Shown here: piece by piece, positions 55,210-63,980 of the stretch | Layout of the letters: every line of letters starts with the position of its first letter | How positions within the stretch are numbered: the stretch's first letter is position 1 | NCBI RefSeq assembly: GCF_000406165.1 | Contig: NZ_CM001977.1 | Location: forward strand, 412,403-476,402 | Length of the DNA stretch: 64,000 nucleotides | Source: Dickeya zeae NCPPB 2538 | GTDB taxonomy: Bacteria; Pseudomonadota; Gammaproteobacteria; Enterobacterales; Enterobacteriaceae | Reading direction: 5' to 3' | Translations under genes and position numbers: made by a program | Notes under the pieces: model-generated | The model's database searches: none | What the model was told of the DNA's origin: nothing | Seen by the model: only the letters and a program-made list of their open reading frames with translations

Positions 55210-55243
55210 GAGCCAGGCGTGACAACACCTTAACGCCTGGCTC
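55210..55243. terminator. Hairpin between convergent genes
   Basis: gagccaggcgt pairs perfectly over 11 bases with acgcctggctc around a 12-nt loop. No clear U-tract. It lies between the cyclase and methyltransferase genes. Confidence 0.55.
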
Positions 55244-55291
55244 TATGTCCCAATAGCCCGCCGGGTCAACCGGTCAGGCTAGCCCGCCTGC

Positions 55292-56017
55292 TCATACTTT
55301 TCGTCCCACGATTTGAATCATGTTGAAATACGCCCCCGCTCCGGCTTCCATAATAGGAACCATCATTTCCTGAGCCAGCGTGCATGGCATAAAGTCATCC
55401 CAGGCCTGCTGGCATGAGTCCATTTCACGTAGCTGGAGAATTTCTATGCCGGGTTCTTTTTCCCAGAGCGTTCTCCACCAGTGGCAGGAATAGAAGTACC
55501 AGTCCGGTGTCCAGAATGGTTTGACGACCTCGGGCAGGTTCCCTTCCGAGTAGTCTTGTATAAATCCGGGAACCGCCACCGCAATCAGCCCGTTGGGTTT
55601 CACAAACGGCAGCATTTTCGCCAGCATACTGTCGTTACTGCCGAAGTATTGCCAGGCATCGACGCTGATGATCATGTCAAAGTATTCCTGCGCGAAGGGG
55701 ATCTCCTTTGTGACGTCCAACAGCAGCGGAATGATGTGGGAATCAACCCCCTGACTCGCGAAGCGCCTGGCGTTTTCGGTCGGGGTTATCCATAAATCGG
55801 CGGCAAACACCGTGACATCGTACTTTTTCGCCAGCAGGATGGATGAAATGCCTTTCCCACAACCCAAATCAAGGATGCGCATGCCGGGGGTGATGGGGAG
55901 CTGTGCGGCCATTTCTTCCGTAATGCGCATGGCATTTGGCCCCATCATGGTGTCCAGAAGAAAAGCGCTGTCATAGCTATCGGTAAACGGAGTAGTTAAT
56001 GGCGTCGTTATAGACAT
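55292..56017 (-). CDS. Class I SAM-dependent methyltransferase
   Basis: 241 codons. The SAM-binding loop is MRILDLGCGKGISSILLA, followed by VTVFAADLWITPTENA and MIISVDAWQYFGSNDSML. Likely a small-molecule methyltransferase; the substrate cannot be told. It stands alone, convergent with the cyclase and divergent from the pirin gene. Confidence 0.85.
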   Translation of the reverse strand: MSITTPLTTPFTDSYDSAFLLDTMMGPNAMRITEEMAAQLPITPGMRILDLGCGKGISSILLAKKYDVTVFAADLWITPTENARRFASQGVDSHIIPLLLDVTKEIPFAQEYFDMIISVDAWQYFGSNDSMLAKMLPFVKPNGLIAVAVPGFIQDYSEGNLPEVVKPFWTPDWYFYSCHWWRTLWEKEPGIEILQLREMDSCQQAWDDFMPCTLAQEMMVPIMEAGAGAYFNMIQIVGRKV

Positions 56018-56430
56018 AATATTACCTGTACCTTAGCGGTTATCGGGTTGGGCGAACGTGTAAGGCGCGTTGTTCGTGACGGGATAAATGCATACTGGCA
56101 ACCTGTTACTCATCATCGGCAAAAGTACGCCAACACCCGCAGGTGTCTGCGTCACGTTGTAGCACTGCGATAATCAGCCGAGCCTGCAATGGCCGGTAGG
56201 CTGATTATCGGATGATGACATTCTCCAGCATCAACGCCTCGGTCTGACTCGGTAGAGTGGGAAGGGGGTTACGCCTAAACGCTAACATCTGCGGATGGTT
56301 AAAAAAGGCGTCCACAGCACAAAAATGTGATTTCAGGTAAGGTTACCCGGTGCGGTGCTGTCGCTCACCCTGCCATATTGCGGCCCACAGGGGAGCGTTG
56401 CCATTATCGAATCAATGTAGAGAGGAAATT
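56018..56430. other. Divergent intergenic region with a 12-bp inverted repeat
   Basis: No gene seen. cgataatcagcc (56168-56179) and ggctgattatcg (56199-56210) are perfectly complementary across a 19-base gap; this could be a protein-binding site or an RNA hairpin. Promoters for the methyltransferase and pirin genes must lie here. Confidence 0.5.
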
Positions 56431-57285
56431 ATGCGTACTGTCTCAGCCTGTCATGCGGCCTATCGGGATGACATCGCCGACCTGATAACCCGCCGTCCGG
56501 TGCCCGGCCCGGGCGTACCGCAGGTGGATCCTTTTTTGTTTTTGAATCACCACGGTCCACAAGTGTATTCCCCCAATAACCAGGGGTTACCGTTCGGGCC
56601 GCATCCTCACCGAGGGTTTGAAACCGTCACTTTTATTCTGGAAGGGTGCTTAGCGCACCGCGACAGCGGCGGGCATGAAAGCATCATCAACGCGGGTGGC
56701 GTGCAGTGGATGACGGCCGGTTCCGGGCTGGTTCACTCGGAACTGTCGCCGGATGACTTCAAACGTCAGGGCGGTGCGATGGAGATCCTGCAACTGTGGG
56801 TGAATTTGCCCGCTCGCCTGAAAATGACCTCACCCCGTTATATCGGGCTGCAACGGGACGAGATTCCCCGTGTGCCGCTGGCATCAGGGCAGGGAGATAT
56901 GCAGTTGATTTCCGGGGTGTATGCCGGGGTGACGGGCCCTATCCCCTCGCTGACCGGGGTGTTTATGTCGGTGGTGCACTTGAATGCGGGGGCGGAGGTC
57001 GCGTTACCTGCGCCACAGGGAAACAACGTGTTCTTATACGTGGTGCGCGGTGCGGTGAACATCGCCGGAACCCCGGTTTCACCGTGGAATTTGGTGGAAA
57101 TGCATGATGATGGTGATGCCGTTGTCATCAACGCGACAGAAGGGGCGGTGCTGCTGTTTGGGTATGCGGAGCCGATAGAGGAACCTGTCGTCTCTTACGG
57201 GCCGTTCGTGATGAACACGCGTGAAGAGATCCAGCAAGCGATAGCGGATTACCACGCCGGTAAGTTTGATGGGGAAATGGCCTGA
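56431..57285 (+). CDS. Pirin family protein
   Basis: 284 codons from MRTVSACHAAYRDDIADL, with GAGGAAATT upstream; the earlier in-frame start is ignored. Two cupin domains: metal ligands in FGPHPHRGFETVTFILEG and the HSE of GLVHSELSPDD. The second domain (LPAPQGNNVFLYVVRGAVNI) lacks obvious ligands. Bacterial pirins include quercetin 2,3-dioxygenases, plausible for a plant pathogen, but the activity is not proven. Confidence 0.9.
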   Translation: MRTVSACHAAYRDDIADLITRRPVPGPGVPQVDPFLFLNHHGPQVYSPNNQGLPFGPHPHRGFETVTFILEGCLAHRDSGGHESIINAGGVQWMTAGSGLVHSELSPDDFKRQGGAMEILQLWVNLPARLKMTSPRYIGLQRDEIPRVPLASGQGDMQLISGVYAGVTGPIPSLTGVFMSVVHLNAGAEVALPAPQGNNVFLYVVRGAVNIAGTPVSPWNLVEMHDDGDAVVINATEGAVLLFGYAEPIEEPVVSYGPFVMNTREEIQQAIADYHAGKFDGEMA

Positions 57286-57481
57286 ATGGCCGCCTGATAA
57301 CCCCAAACAACGGCTCACAACCCGTTATGTGCCCTGCCAATAACAGCGGTGATGTTCCGATGCACCGCTGTATCAGAGTAAGCGATTAAGGTAAACGGCC
57401 CGGCATGGCGCTTGTTGGATGCCAGAGCCGTTGCATCACGCAGGGCAGCAGATGCGCTGCGACGTTACGCGTGACATGTTG

Positions 57482-57820
57482 TTACACCGCGTAGAGCGGG
57501 ACAGGTTCTTTTGCCTGCGGCAGCGCGTGGGCGTGGCGTTCCGCCTGTTCACAGATTTCCAGCAGTGCCGGGATCAGGTGCGCGGCGGCATTCAGGCTGG
57601 CGCCCAACTGATAACGCTGTTCGGGGCTGATGTCAGCACCGTCTTGCAGCCGGTCGCCAAGTTCACTCAGCCCGTGGCACAACCCGGAAACGGATTCCGC
57701 AGCGATAGCGCCAAGGTCACAGAGCTGCACTTCATCAAGCTGGTGGAGTGGCAGGCTGGCGATCAGCTCGCGGAAAAGAGTGATACTGCTGTCAGTGGGA
57801 GTGGTGTGGTTGTCCGTCAT
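57482..57820 (-). CDS. Small P4-island-type protein of unknown function
   Basis: 112 codons from MTDNHTTPTDSSITLFRELI, with GGAAG upstream; ATGs further up are less likely. Helical throughout (LCDLGAIAAESVSGLCHGLSELGDRLQDGADISPEQRYQLGASLNAAAHLIPALLEICEQAERH). No known domain. It follows a C4-like RNA on the same strand, so it sits where the alpha-operon genes of a satellite would begin, suggesting a remnant of another P4-like element. Confidence 0.65.
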   Translation of the reverse strand: MTDNHTTPTDSSITLFRELIASLPLHQLDEVQLCDLGAIAAESVSGLCHGLSELGDRLQDGADISPEQRYQLGASLNAAAHLIPALLEICEQAERHAHALPQAKEPVPLYAV

Positions 57821-57844
57821 GATTAAGTCTTCCATTGCTAGATG

Positions 57845-57960
57845 TTTATGTCGCCACACCTTCAGGTTCCAAGCTAAAGATGTGGCCCAGACAGGGTTGG
57901 AACACCGGATCTAGCGACCGGCCAACCTTGCGGTTGCCCTGCCTGAGCCACGGATAAAGA
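57845..57960 (-). ncRNA. Second C4/CI-type antisense RNA
   Basis: Minus strand: outer stem gtggc/gccac with aggcaggg/ccctgtct, inner hairpin caacc-GCAA-ggttg, then ccgg/ccgg. Stems match the RNA at 45612 in position but with changed pairs. The exposed gttccaa is complementary to ttggaac downstream (57867-57875), and tggaac also occurs upstream near 57995-58020. An open frame from 58153 to 57911 crosses it and is probably not coding. Confidence 0.68.
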
Positions 57961-58392
57961 GTGTGCACGCAGCCCCTGAAAAAACAAAGTGTTTTCCAGT
58001 TCCAGATATTCGGGGTTCCACGCCCGGCTGCGGATGTTGCCGCAGCACAGACACTCTATGCCAGCCGCTAATCGGGTAAAAGAGGCTGGATGAATTTACA
58101 GTATAGTTGCGGCGCGTTTTGGAACGAGGGGCGCAAAACGAGCTAAACTCCATTGCTGAACGTACTGGCTTTCCGGCATACTTTATCTAAATCATGGGTC
58201 ATACTGCTCTTTCTAAGTGTAATCAGAATCATTCATAGATATGTTCCACCATGTATTACTGGAAAATTACCTAGGGTGCTTTTGGCTGGGACTTTAATTT
58301 TTCGGGGATAGTGAAACCTGAACGCATCGAGTGTATGCCGGGAATAGCATGATGGGCTTATTCTTTAATAGAGGTGGCAATAGCCACCTCTA

Positions 58393-58776
58393 TTAAAGAT
58401 TTCCTCTGCGTATGAGTTCCTGAATTGCAGCAAGGAAGTAAGAAGCGTTGAAGGTGATATGATTATATGCATTAGGTGAAGTGCTACCTATTTTTTTAAA
58501 TAATTCAAAAAACTCGTTAGTCGCTTTTTCTTCGAGAAAACGTGTGTTTCCTTTTGAGTTAAGTACATACAGTTTTCCTGCATCACTGAATATCGTGAAC
58601 TTTTTCTTCCGTGCTCCAGTAACGAGCTCCATAGGGGAAGTACATTCCGTAACGAGTAGATCATAGAATGAGCCTTTCATATCGAAATTTATCTCTCTTT
58701 TTCCAAATTCTTTTTCAAGATCATCAAGTACACGGCTCAGAGATTTTGGGATTAAAAATGAACGGGTCTTACCCAT
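58393..58776 (-). CDS. AT-rich hypothetical protein
   Basis: 127 codons. MGKTRSFLIPKSLSRVLDDLEKEFGKREINFDMKGSFYDLLVTECTSPMELV then a lysine-rich part (ARKKKFTIFSD) and a helical end. No domain recognised; no signal peptide or membrane segment. Base composition differs from the backbone and it lies next to the P4-like remnant, so it is probably acquired. Weak ribosome site. Could be a small regulatory or defence-linked protein, but there is no direct evidence. Confidence 0.6.
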   Translation of the reverse strand: MGKTRSFLIPKSLSRVLDDLEKEFGKREINFDMKGSFYDLLVTECTSPMELVTGARKKKFTIFSDAGKLYVLNSKGNTRFLEEKATNEFFELFKKIGSTSPNAYNHITFNASYFLAAIQELIRRGNL

Positions 58777-59155
58777 TTATTTAGTCACATGTTCTGATTT
58801 TTCAATTATTTTTGATTATAGTGCTGCAGCTATCATAATGCATCATTGTTTTAATCGAATCAAGCCTAAGTTAAAGTATAAAGTATATATTTTTGTCAAT
58901 CGATAAGTCTATTTTGATTATTAGATTGTATACAGTGAAGGATCAGCCCTGCTTCAAGTGAATAACCTAATCGGTTTCCTGTATTCAATATGAGAATAAG
59001 GAGTTCTGCTATGGCGGTGGTATGGTGTAGGTAATAACCAGAACACTCCTGCTTAACTCCCCATTCCCCACTCATTTTTCCCTATTTGCAACCGAGGTTA
59101 TTTGACTGTATCGGATTAAGGTATGTGTCTCTACACCACATACGGGAGATTGACC
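58777..59155. other. Gene-free region holding the shared upstream block of the paralogue pair
   Basis: AT-rich. The only notable part is 59054-59089 (taactccccattccccac then tttttccctatt), nearly repeated at 60084-60119 at the same distance from the next start codon. Confidence 0.6.
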
Positions 59156-59944
59156 ATGTACATTAAAGGCTTTTATTTTAAGGGGAAAACGTGGGTTCGA
59201 GATGAGCATTCCGATGCAGAAGCAACATCAATAAAATATTTTCCGGAGTTGCTGACTTCGTTAGATTTTTTCATGAATACTCCATCATCATTGATAACAT
59301 CGTTAGTTAATGGTGAGACCTACTTTGATATTCGTTATCGGTGTGATTTCAGCGCTCAGGATAAACCTGTTAGTTTAAACGATTCCCAGCCCTGTGCGTT
59401 TGAGCCAAAGCCGGTTTCAGGCTGTGACTTGGCATTGCCTGTTAAGGCTAGAGAGTTCCATATTTATGACTTTAAGAAAACAGACTACTTGCTGCTGGGG
59501 TTAGATCCGTTTGCTGTAGTCGGTGATAATAATGAGATCCGTGTCGATAACGACTGGAGTAATAACCACCTCACTGGCAAAGATATGACTTCAAGCCATT
59601 TCTTGCATGGTGAGCCAAAACCTACTTATTTATATGCTGGCGTGTTACACGGTAATGAAGGGCAATTGTTATCAAGACAGCAACTTGATGGCTGGCTTAA
59701 AAAAATACTGCAATCGTATGGTAAGCCTAATGAGACATTTGTGGTGTTGGCACCGGTTGAAGTGTCGGGAGCGTTTATTGGCTGGTTTGGCTTGTTTCAG
59801 CGTGCGAAAGGGACTGGTATCGGATTGCAATGGGAGCCTCTCACTACATTAGTAAATGACGATAACTTCTGGGAAGCATTGAAAGAAACCGGTGAGGCCC
59901 GCAATAAACCGGTTGAGGGAATTGGAGATTTGTTTTCCGAATAA
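59156..59944 (+). CDS. Unknown protein, first of a paralogous pair
   Basis: 262 codons from MYIKGFYFKGKTWVRDEHSDAE, with GGGAGA nine bases upstream. Shares the whole plan of the protein at 60183: KSWVRD/KTWVRD start, SVITRDIEGETFFDI-like segment, GCDLALPV, DYLLLGLD, NNHLTGKDM, YLYAGVLHG, GWFGLFQR and FWEALKETG. No signal peptide or membrane segment. No family recognised. More AT-rich than its partner. Could be an immunity or effector-associated protein, by analogy with tandem paralogues elsewhere, but nothing shows this. Confidence 0.75.
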   Translation: MYIKGFYFKGKTWVRDEHSDAEATSIKYFPELLTSLDFFMNTPSSLITSLVNGETYFDIRYRCDFSAQDKPVSLNDSQPCAFEPKPVSGCDLALPVKAREFHIYDFKKTDYLLLGLDPFAVVGDNNEIRVDNDWSNNHLTGKDMTSSHFLHGEPKPTYLYAGVLHGNEGQLLSRQQLDGWLKKILQSYGKPNETFVVLAPVEVSGAFIGWFGLFQRAKGTGIGLQWEPLTTLVNDDNFWEALKETGEARNKPVEGIGDLFSE

Positions 59945-60083
59945 GATGCGGTAAAGAACCTGTTTCTGATGGTTTACTTCTATCGCATGGGTAGATTCTG
60001 TCTCTGAAGTTTAGGCAATGCCTTAAAAAAGCATTGCCTATTCGGTTATGACTGCACATGCTTAACTCAGGCGTGAATCTCTG

Positions 60084-60119
60084 TAACTCCCCATTCCCCA
60101 CCCGTTTTTCCCTATTCGC
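60084..60119 (+). repeat. Conserved upstream block, second copy
   Basis: taactccccattccccac followed by ccgtttttccctattcgc matches 59054-59089 at nearly all positions, 99 bases before the start codon (102 in the first copy). Probably a shared promoter or regulatory site. Confidence 0.6.
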
Positions 60120-60182
60120 CGCCGGGGGGATTTTCCCGTGCCGAATTATGGTGTGAAGACATCTATCTGTCGGGAGAACACC

Positions 60183-60989
60183 ATGAAAGGCTACCATGTA
60201 AAAGAACAGCATCGCCGTAAATCCTGGGTGCGTGACACCAACACCGATGCGGAAGTGGCATCACTGACTTATCTGCCTGAATTGCTAAGCGCATTGGGGC
60301 TGGCGATGCCGGTACCGCCGTCGGTGATCACCCGTGACATTGAGGGGGAAACCTTTTTCGATATTCTCTACCGGTGTGATTTCAATGCCCGGCAAAACAT
60401 CCATCAAATTGAGAAGATCTTTTCGGTTAAAGAGGCGTTTACGCCGGAGTGGGTGCCGGGTGCCGATCTGGCGTTGCCGGTGTTGGCGCAGGAAAACCAC
60501 CTGGTGTCTGACAACCATTATCTGTTGCTGGGGTTGGATTTGTTTTCCGCCGTCGAGCAGGGTGAGCTTCGCCTTTCGCCGCAAGGCTGGGGGGACAACC
60601 ACCTGACCGGTAAGGATATGTCGGCAAGCGAGTTTCTGGAACTGAAACCCCGGCCGGTTTGCCTTTATGCGGGTGTGCTGCACGGTGATGCTGGCCAGCC
60701 GTTGTCGCCGCAGCAATTGCTGGGGTGGCTGGATCGCATGCGGCAGGTGCACGGTCAGCCGTCCTCAACCATGGTGCTATTGGCCCCGGTGGCTGAAGTG
60801 TCTGGGTTTAGCGGCTGGTTCGGTTTGTATCAGCGTAAAGAGGTCACAGGAAAGGCCTTGCAGTGGCAAAACCTGTCGATGCTGGCGCAAGACGCGCATT
60901 TCTGGCAGGCAATGAAGGAAACCGGGTTGGCGCACAATGTGTACGTCAGCAGTATGGGAGCCAATACCGCCTATCGGGGGCGCGAGTGA
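60183..60989 (+). CDS. Unknown protein, second of a paralogous pair
   Basis: 268 codons from MKGYHVKEQHRRKSWVRDTNTDAE, with CGGGAGAA upstream. Homologous along its length to the product at 59156 (motifs GADLALPV, HYLLLGLD, DNHLTGKDMSASEFLEL, CLYAGVLHGDAGQPLS, GWFGLYQRKE, FWQAMKETG). Base composition is that of the backbone, unlike its AT-rich neighbour. Cytoplasmic by sequence. Function unknown. Confidence 0.8.
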   Translation: MKGYHVKEQHRRKSWVRDTNTDAEVASLTYLPELLSALGLAMPVPPSVITRDIEGETFFDILYRCDFNARQNIHQIEKIFSVKEAFTPEWVPGADLALPVLAQENHLVSDNHYLLLGLDLFSAVEQGELRLSPQGWGDNHLTGKDMSASEFLELKPRPVCLYAGVLHGDAGQPLSPQQLLGWLDRMRQVHGQPSSTMVLLAPVAEVSGFSGWFGLYQRKEVTGKALQWQNLSMLAQDAHFWQAMKETGLAHNVYVSSMGANTAYRGRE

Positions 60990-61166
60990 CGCTAGTCGGT
61001 TGATTTTATCCGTCGCTCGTATCGCATCCTACAGCTTCATCGGCATCTCTTGGTCAGGCTACCTGATCAAGAGGTTTTTATTATTAATGACAGTCGATCC
61101 TGTCTGGCCTGCTTAACCGGGCTTTTCTGTATCGCGATACCGGCTGCCAGAAATCTTATTTCATTA

Positions 61167-61649
61167 TCACTCTGAGATACTTATCGGTTTTTTGATCGGA
61201 AAGGTGGTGAACGGTTTGATTTCTTCGAGCACAAACATGCTTTGCATCTCTTTGATGCCAGGCAGGCGTCGGATAACAGACATAGCGAATTCCGCATAGG
61301 AATCCAGATCACGTGAAACCACCTGCAACAAGAAATCAGAGTCACCCCCCATGCTGTAGCACGCGACGACCTCTTCCAGGTCAGTGACTTCCCGCTCGAA
61401 TTTGCATGCCTGCGCTTCGCTGTGGTTATCAATGGTGATACGAACAAACACCATGACACCAAGGCCAATCTTCCGGCGGTCCAGTATGGCGCGATAACCT
61501 TGAATCACATCATCTTCTTCCAGTTTGCGGACCTTACGCCAGCAGGGCGAGGACGACATACCTATTTTTTCCGCCAATGTCTGGTTAGTAATGCGGGCAT
61601 CTTTTTGCAATAAAGTAAGAATCTTAATGTCCGTCAGACTGAGTTTCAT
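61167..61649 (-). CDS. Lrp/AsnC family transcriptional regulator
   Basis: 160 codons. N-terminal helix-turn-helix (LSLTDIKILTLLQKDARITNQTLAEKIGMSSSPCWRKVRKLEEDDVI) and a C-terminal RAM/ligand domain (VACYSMGGDSDFLLQVVSRDLDSYAEF). It should respond to an amino acid or related metabolite. It diverges from the Dabb, aminotransferase-like and BacA-like genes, and may control that group. Confidence 0.93.
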   Translation of the reverse strand: MKLSLTDIKILTLLQKDARITNQTLAEKIGMSSSPCWRKVRKLEEDDVIQGYRAILDRRKIGLGVMVFVRITIDNHSEAQACKFEREVTDLEEVVACYSMGGDSDFLLQVVSRDLDSYAEFAMSVIRRLPGIKEMQSMFVLEEIKPFTTFPIKKPISISE

Positions 61650-61814
61650 TAGGGTGATTCTCTTTCTTTTTATGGCTTGATTGAGGGAAATCTTACCTTT
61701 ATTGGTTAACCTTTCAACGATTATAGATAAAACATTTCCTTTTTAATGATTCATAATGTTTCCTGAAATTAATAAAGGATGCGGTTAGTGATTAAGGGAG
61801 CGGTAAAGCGAAAT

Positions 61815-62159
61815 ATGATCCTGCATATTGTTTTGTTCACATTTAAAAAGCCTTACGACTGGTCATCACCGGTGGCATTGGAAGCAGAAGAAATTACACG
61901 AAACCATCCGCTTCATATCAGTGAAATTCGTGGTTGGGTATGTGGAAGAAATGTTGCCGACAGAGCGGTGGCTGCCGATTTCGTTGTGTTAGGCATGTTC
62001 GATAGCCAGCAGGATGTTGCTACTTATCTTGTCCATGATAATCATCAGGTTGGGGTGGGAAAGTGGAAGGCTATCGCTGAATGGAACGTCGTGGATATCG
62101 ATTTAAAGAGTGATTTATCACATGCCTATGGCCTGTTACAGTCGCTGGGAATAAAATAA
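61815..62159 (+). CDS. Dabb (stress-responsive A/B barrel) domain protein
   Basis: 114 codons from MILHIVLFTFKKPYDW, the canonical Dabb N-terminus; a GTG at 61788 has the better ribosome site (AAGGA eight bases upstream) and would add nine codons. Ends with the family pattern YLVHDNHQVGVGKWKAIAEWNVVDIDL. Small dimeric ferredoxin-like barrels of this family bind or cyclise small molecules; role unknown. Divergent from the Lrp gene. Confidence 0.85.
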   Translation: MILHIVLFTFKKPYDWSSPVALEAEEITRNHPLHISEIRGWVCGRNVADRAVAADFVVLGMFDSQQDVATYLVHDNHQVGVGKWKAIAEWNVVDIDLKSDLSHAYGLLQSLGIK

Positions 62160-62469
62160 TGGAAAAGCGTTGCCCTGAGGGTTCGGGGGATTAATCATGG
62201 AGTTGATGTGGCTTTGCATAATAGCATGATTATTATAGATAAAGACCCAAATATGGGTCTTTCGATTAGTGCAGCCAGCGTCATTGGTATCAGTTTGGTT
62301 AATTAATTACTCTGCTAATGGGTAATCCTCCACTCTTTCAGTAATATATAATTCATTTGTTAATGATGGCTAATATACTGATAATGTTTGTGTATTATAA
62401 CGCTATCGTTTTAATTTGATATTTACAATTGCCTCACCTATTCATTTCATACTGGTCAAGGGAAATGAC
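62160..62469. other. AT-rich intergenic region with a terminator-like hairpin
   Basis: aaagaccca (62241-62249) pairs perfectly with tgggtcttt (62254-62262). The rest is AT-rich and without genes, and probably holds the promoter of the aminotransferase-like gene. Confidence 0.55.
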
Positions 62470-63327
62470 ATGTATGCTATTTTTAAACCAGGGCTGATGA
62501 AAAAGGCTCAAAAAATATATAAAGAATATTTTCGTTTTGAACGAGGTGGGTTCACGTTATCTATTTTTCGCGAGAATAAGAATATATCGTTAATATTAAT
62601 GCTGGATTGTGTTATTAATTATTCTATATATTGTAAAAAACATTTAACAGGGTTAGCTATTAATGATGTCTTGTGCGGTCTGGGGCATCGTGTAGTAAAA
62701 ATGTGGCTGCGTTCATCAGTAGTTGGCATGAAACGGGCTATGGTACCGATAGAAGCGCTACATATTACGGCACTGCTTTATATCCCCGTTGTCGTCCTCT
62801 GTATTGCCCGCCATATGAAGAAGGCAAATATTTCTCCTGCGGATAACCCTTTCCAACAGATTATTACACTTGGGGAATTGACTACACCGGCGTTAATGAG
62901 AAGTATTAGCGAAGTGTGGAATACCAAAGTCTATCACTACAAGTATGCCTCTCAGGAGTCATCTATTCTGGCAGTCAGTGCTGATGAAAGAGCTCTTTCT
63001 GTTATACCTTGCAATAATTTCTATGACGTTATCGATCCTTATACTGGCGTATCGGTTGATACCATTGGTGAACAGATTACGCGGGAACTTGTGATCACTC
63101 TAACGAAAGAATATCTCGCTCTGGATGTGGATAAGCGAAATATTTTTCCATCAGAGTGGTTGGCTGCGGATGAATGCTTTCTTTCTGGCGCAGGGGTTGA
63201 AATTGCGCCTATACCGCAGATCGAACACCCGTTATTAAAAAGCTACGATGAGAGTAGCGTGCGTCTGGCAATATACGAGCTATATATGAAAGCAGTGCGA
63301 GGTCAGCATAATGAATATGCTGATTAG
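62470..63327 (+). CDS. Aminotransferase class IV-like protein, degenerate
   Basis: 285 codons from ATG with AAGGG seven bases upstream. The second half follows branched-chain aminotransferases: CNNFYDV (for ENLFEV), ITRELVITLTKEYLALDV, LAADECFLSGAGVEIAPIPQI, YELYMKAVRGQ. The first half is poorly conserved and no clear PLP lysine is seen (no equivalent of AAKAGGNY). It may be a diverged enzyme or a pseudoenzyme. It precedes a BacA-like decarboxylase, where an aminotransferase would fit. AT-rich. Confidence 0.5.
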   Translation: MYAIFKPGLMKKAQKIYKEYFRFERGGFTLSIFRENKNISLILMLDCVINYSIYCKKHLTGLAINDVLCGLGHRVVKMWLRSSVVGMKRAMVPIEALHITALLYIPVVVLCIARHMKKANISPADNPFQQIITLGELTTPALMRSISEVWNTKVYHYKYASQESSILAVSADERALSVIPCNNFYDVIDPYTGVSVDTIGEQITRELVITLTKEYLALDVDKRNIFPSEWLAADECFLSGAGVEIAPIPQIEHPLLKSYDESSVRLAIYELYMKAVRGQHNEYAD

Positions 63328-63381
63328 TTAATCCCTGTTAATTCATATTAGCTTATTCACTATCTAAGGAGAGATAAAGTG

Positions 63382-63960
63382 ATGAATATGTATTTCATGG
63401 ATATGGGCCTGCATCAGGTAATTAATTTACCCGTTTTTACTCTTGGACCATCAGGGACAAGTAGTGAGTCAGCATCGCGTTATTTTGGTCACTGGATGGC
63501 GTCGGCATATGAGGGGAGTACGCACCAGGTTTACCTGAACAATACTTATGAAGAGGCTAGAGAAAAATTAAACCAAAACAACGGGTTATTGGTTGTGGCA
63601 AATGCATACCCTCAGATTAATGATTTCTATATGGACCCCCGATTGTCGTTAACGGGGGCCTTTGTGTTTGATACACCGCTTTATGGACTGGCGATCAAGG
63701 AAACACTACCCAATCGCCCGTTGATTGTCGCTTCTCACCCTGCGCCTGTCCCACTTATTCAGGAGCTCTTGCCAGACGGTCTACATGTGGATCGTGTCGT
63801 TACGATGTCATCCACCAGCGCGGCAGCCCAGGCGGTAGCCAACCATGACGTTGATGTCGCATTGACGACAGAAGTGGCTGTGAATCTGCACTGTCTACAG
63901 TTTATTTCTCGCACGCGCCCGATTCATATGCTCTGGTCGGTATTCAGTCCCTCACACTGA
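63382..63960 (+). CDS. BacA-like prephenate decarboxylase
   Basis: 192 codons from ATG with AAGGAGAG eight bases upstream (GTG one codon earlier possible). It aligns with Bacillus BacA: TLGPSGTSSESASRYF, DFYMDPRLSLTGAFVFDTPLYGLAI, VASHPAPVPLI, STSAAAQAV, VALTTEVA, PIHMLWSVF. These prephenate-dehydratase relatives decarboxylate prephenate without aromatisation to a dihydro-hydroxyphenylpyruvate, the entry to bacilysin/anticapsin and dihydro-aromatic amino acids. It lacks the ACT domain of PheA. Confidence 0.8.
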   Translation: MNMYFMDMGLHQVINLPVFTLGPSGTSSESASRYFGHWMASAYEGSTHQVYLNNTYEEAREKLNQNNGLLVVANAYPQINDFYMDPRLSLTGAFVFDTPLYGLAIKETLPNRPLIVASHPAPVPLIQELLPDGLHVDRVVTMSSTSAAAQAVANHDVDVALTTEVAVNLHCLQFISRTRPIHMLWSVFSPSH

Positions 63961-63980
63961 CCGATTGATAAGGATATATG

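Noticed and set aside
57911..58153. 80-codon frame crossing the second C4-like RNA
   Set aside because: Lacks the Ash motif in a consistent frame and a good ribosome site; explained by RNA conservation.
63382..63960. Annotation as prephenate dehydratase (PheA)
   Set aside because: No ACT or chorismate mutase domain; residue pattern and length fit BacA-type decarboxylases better.
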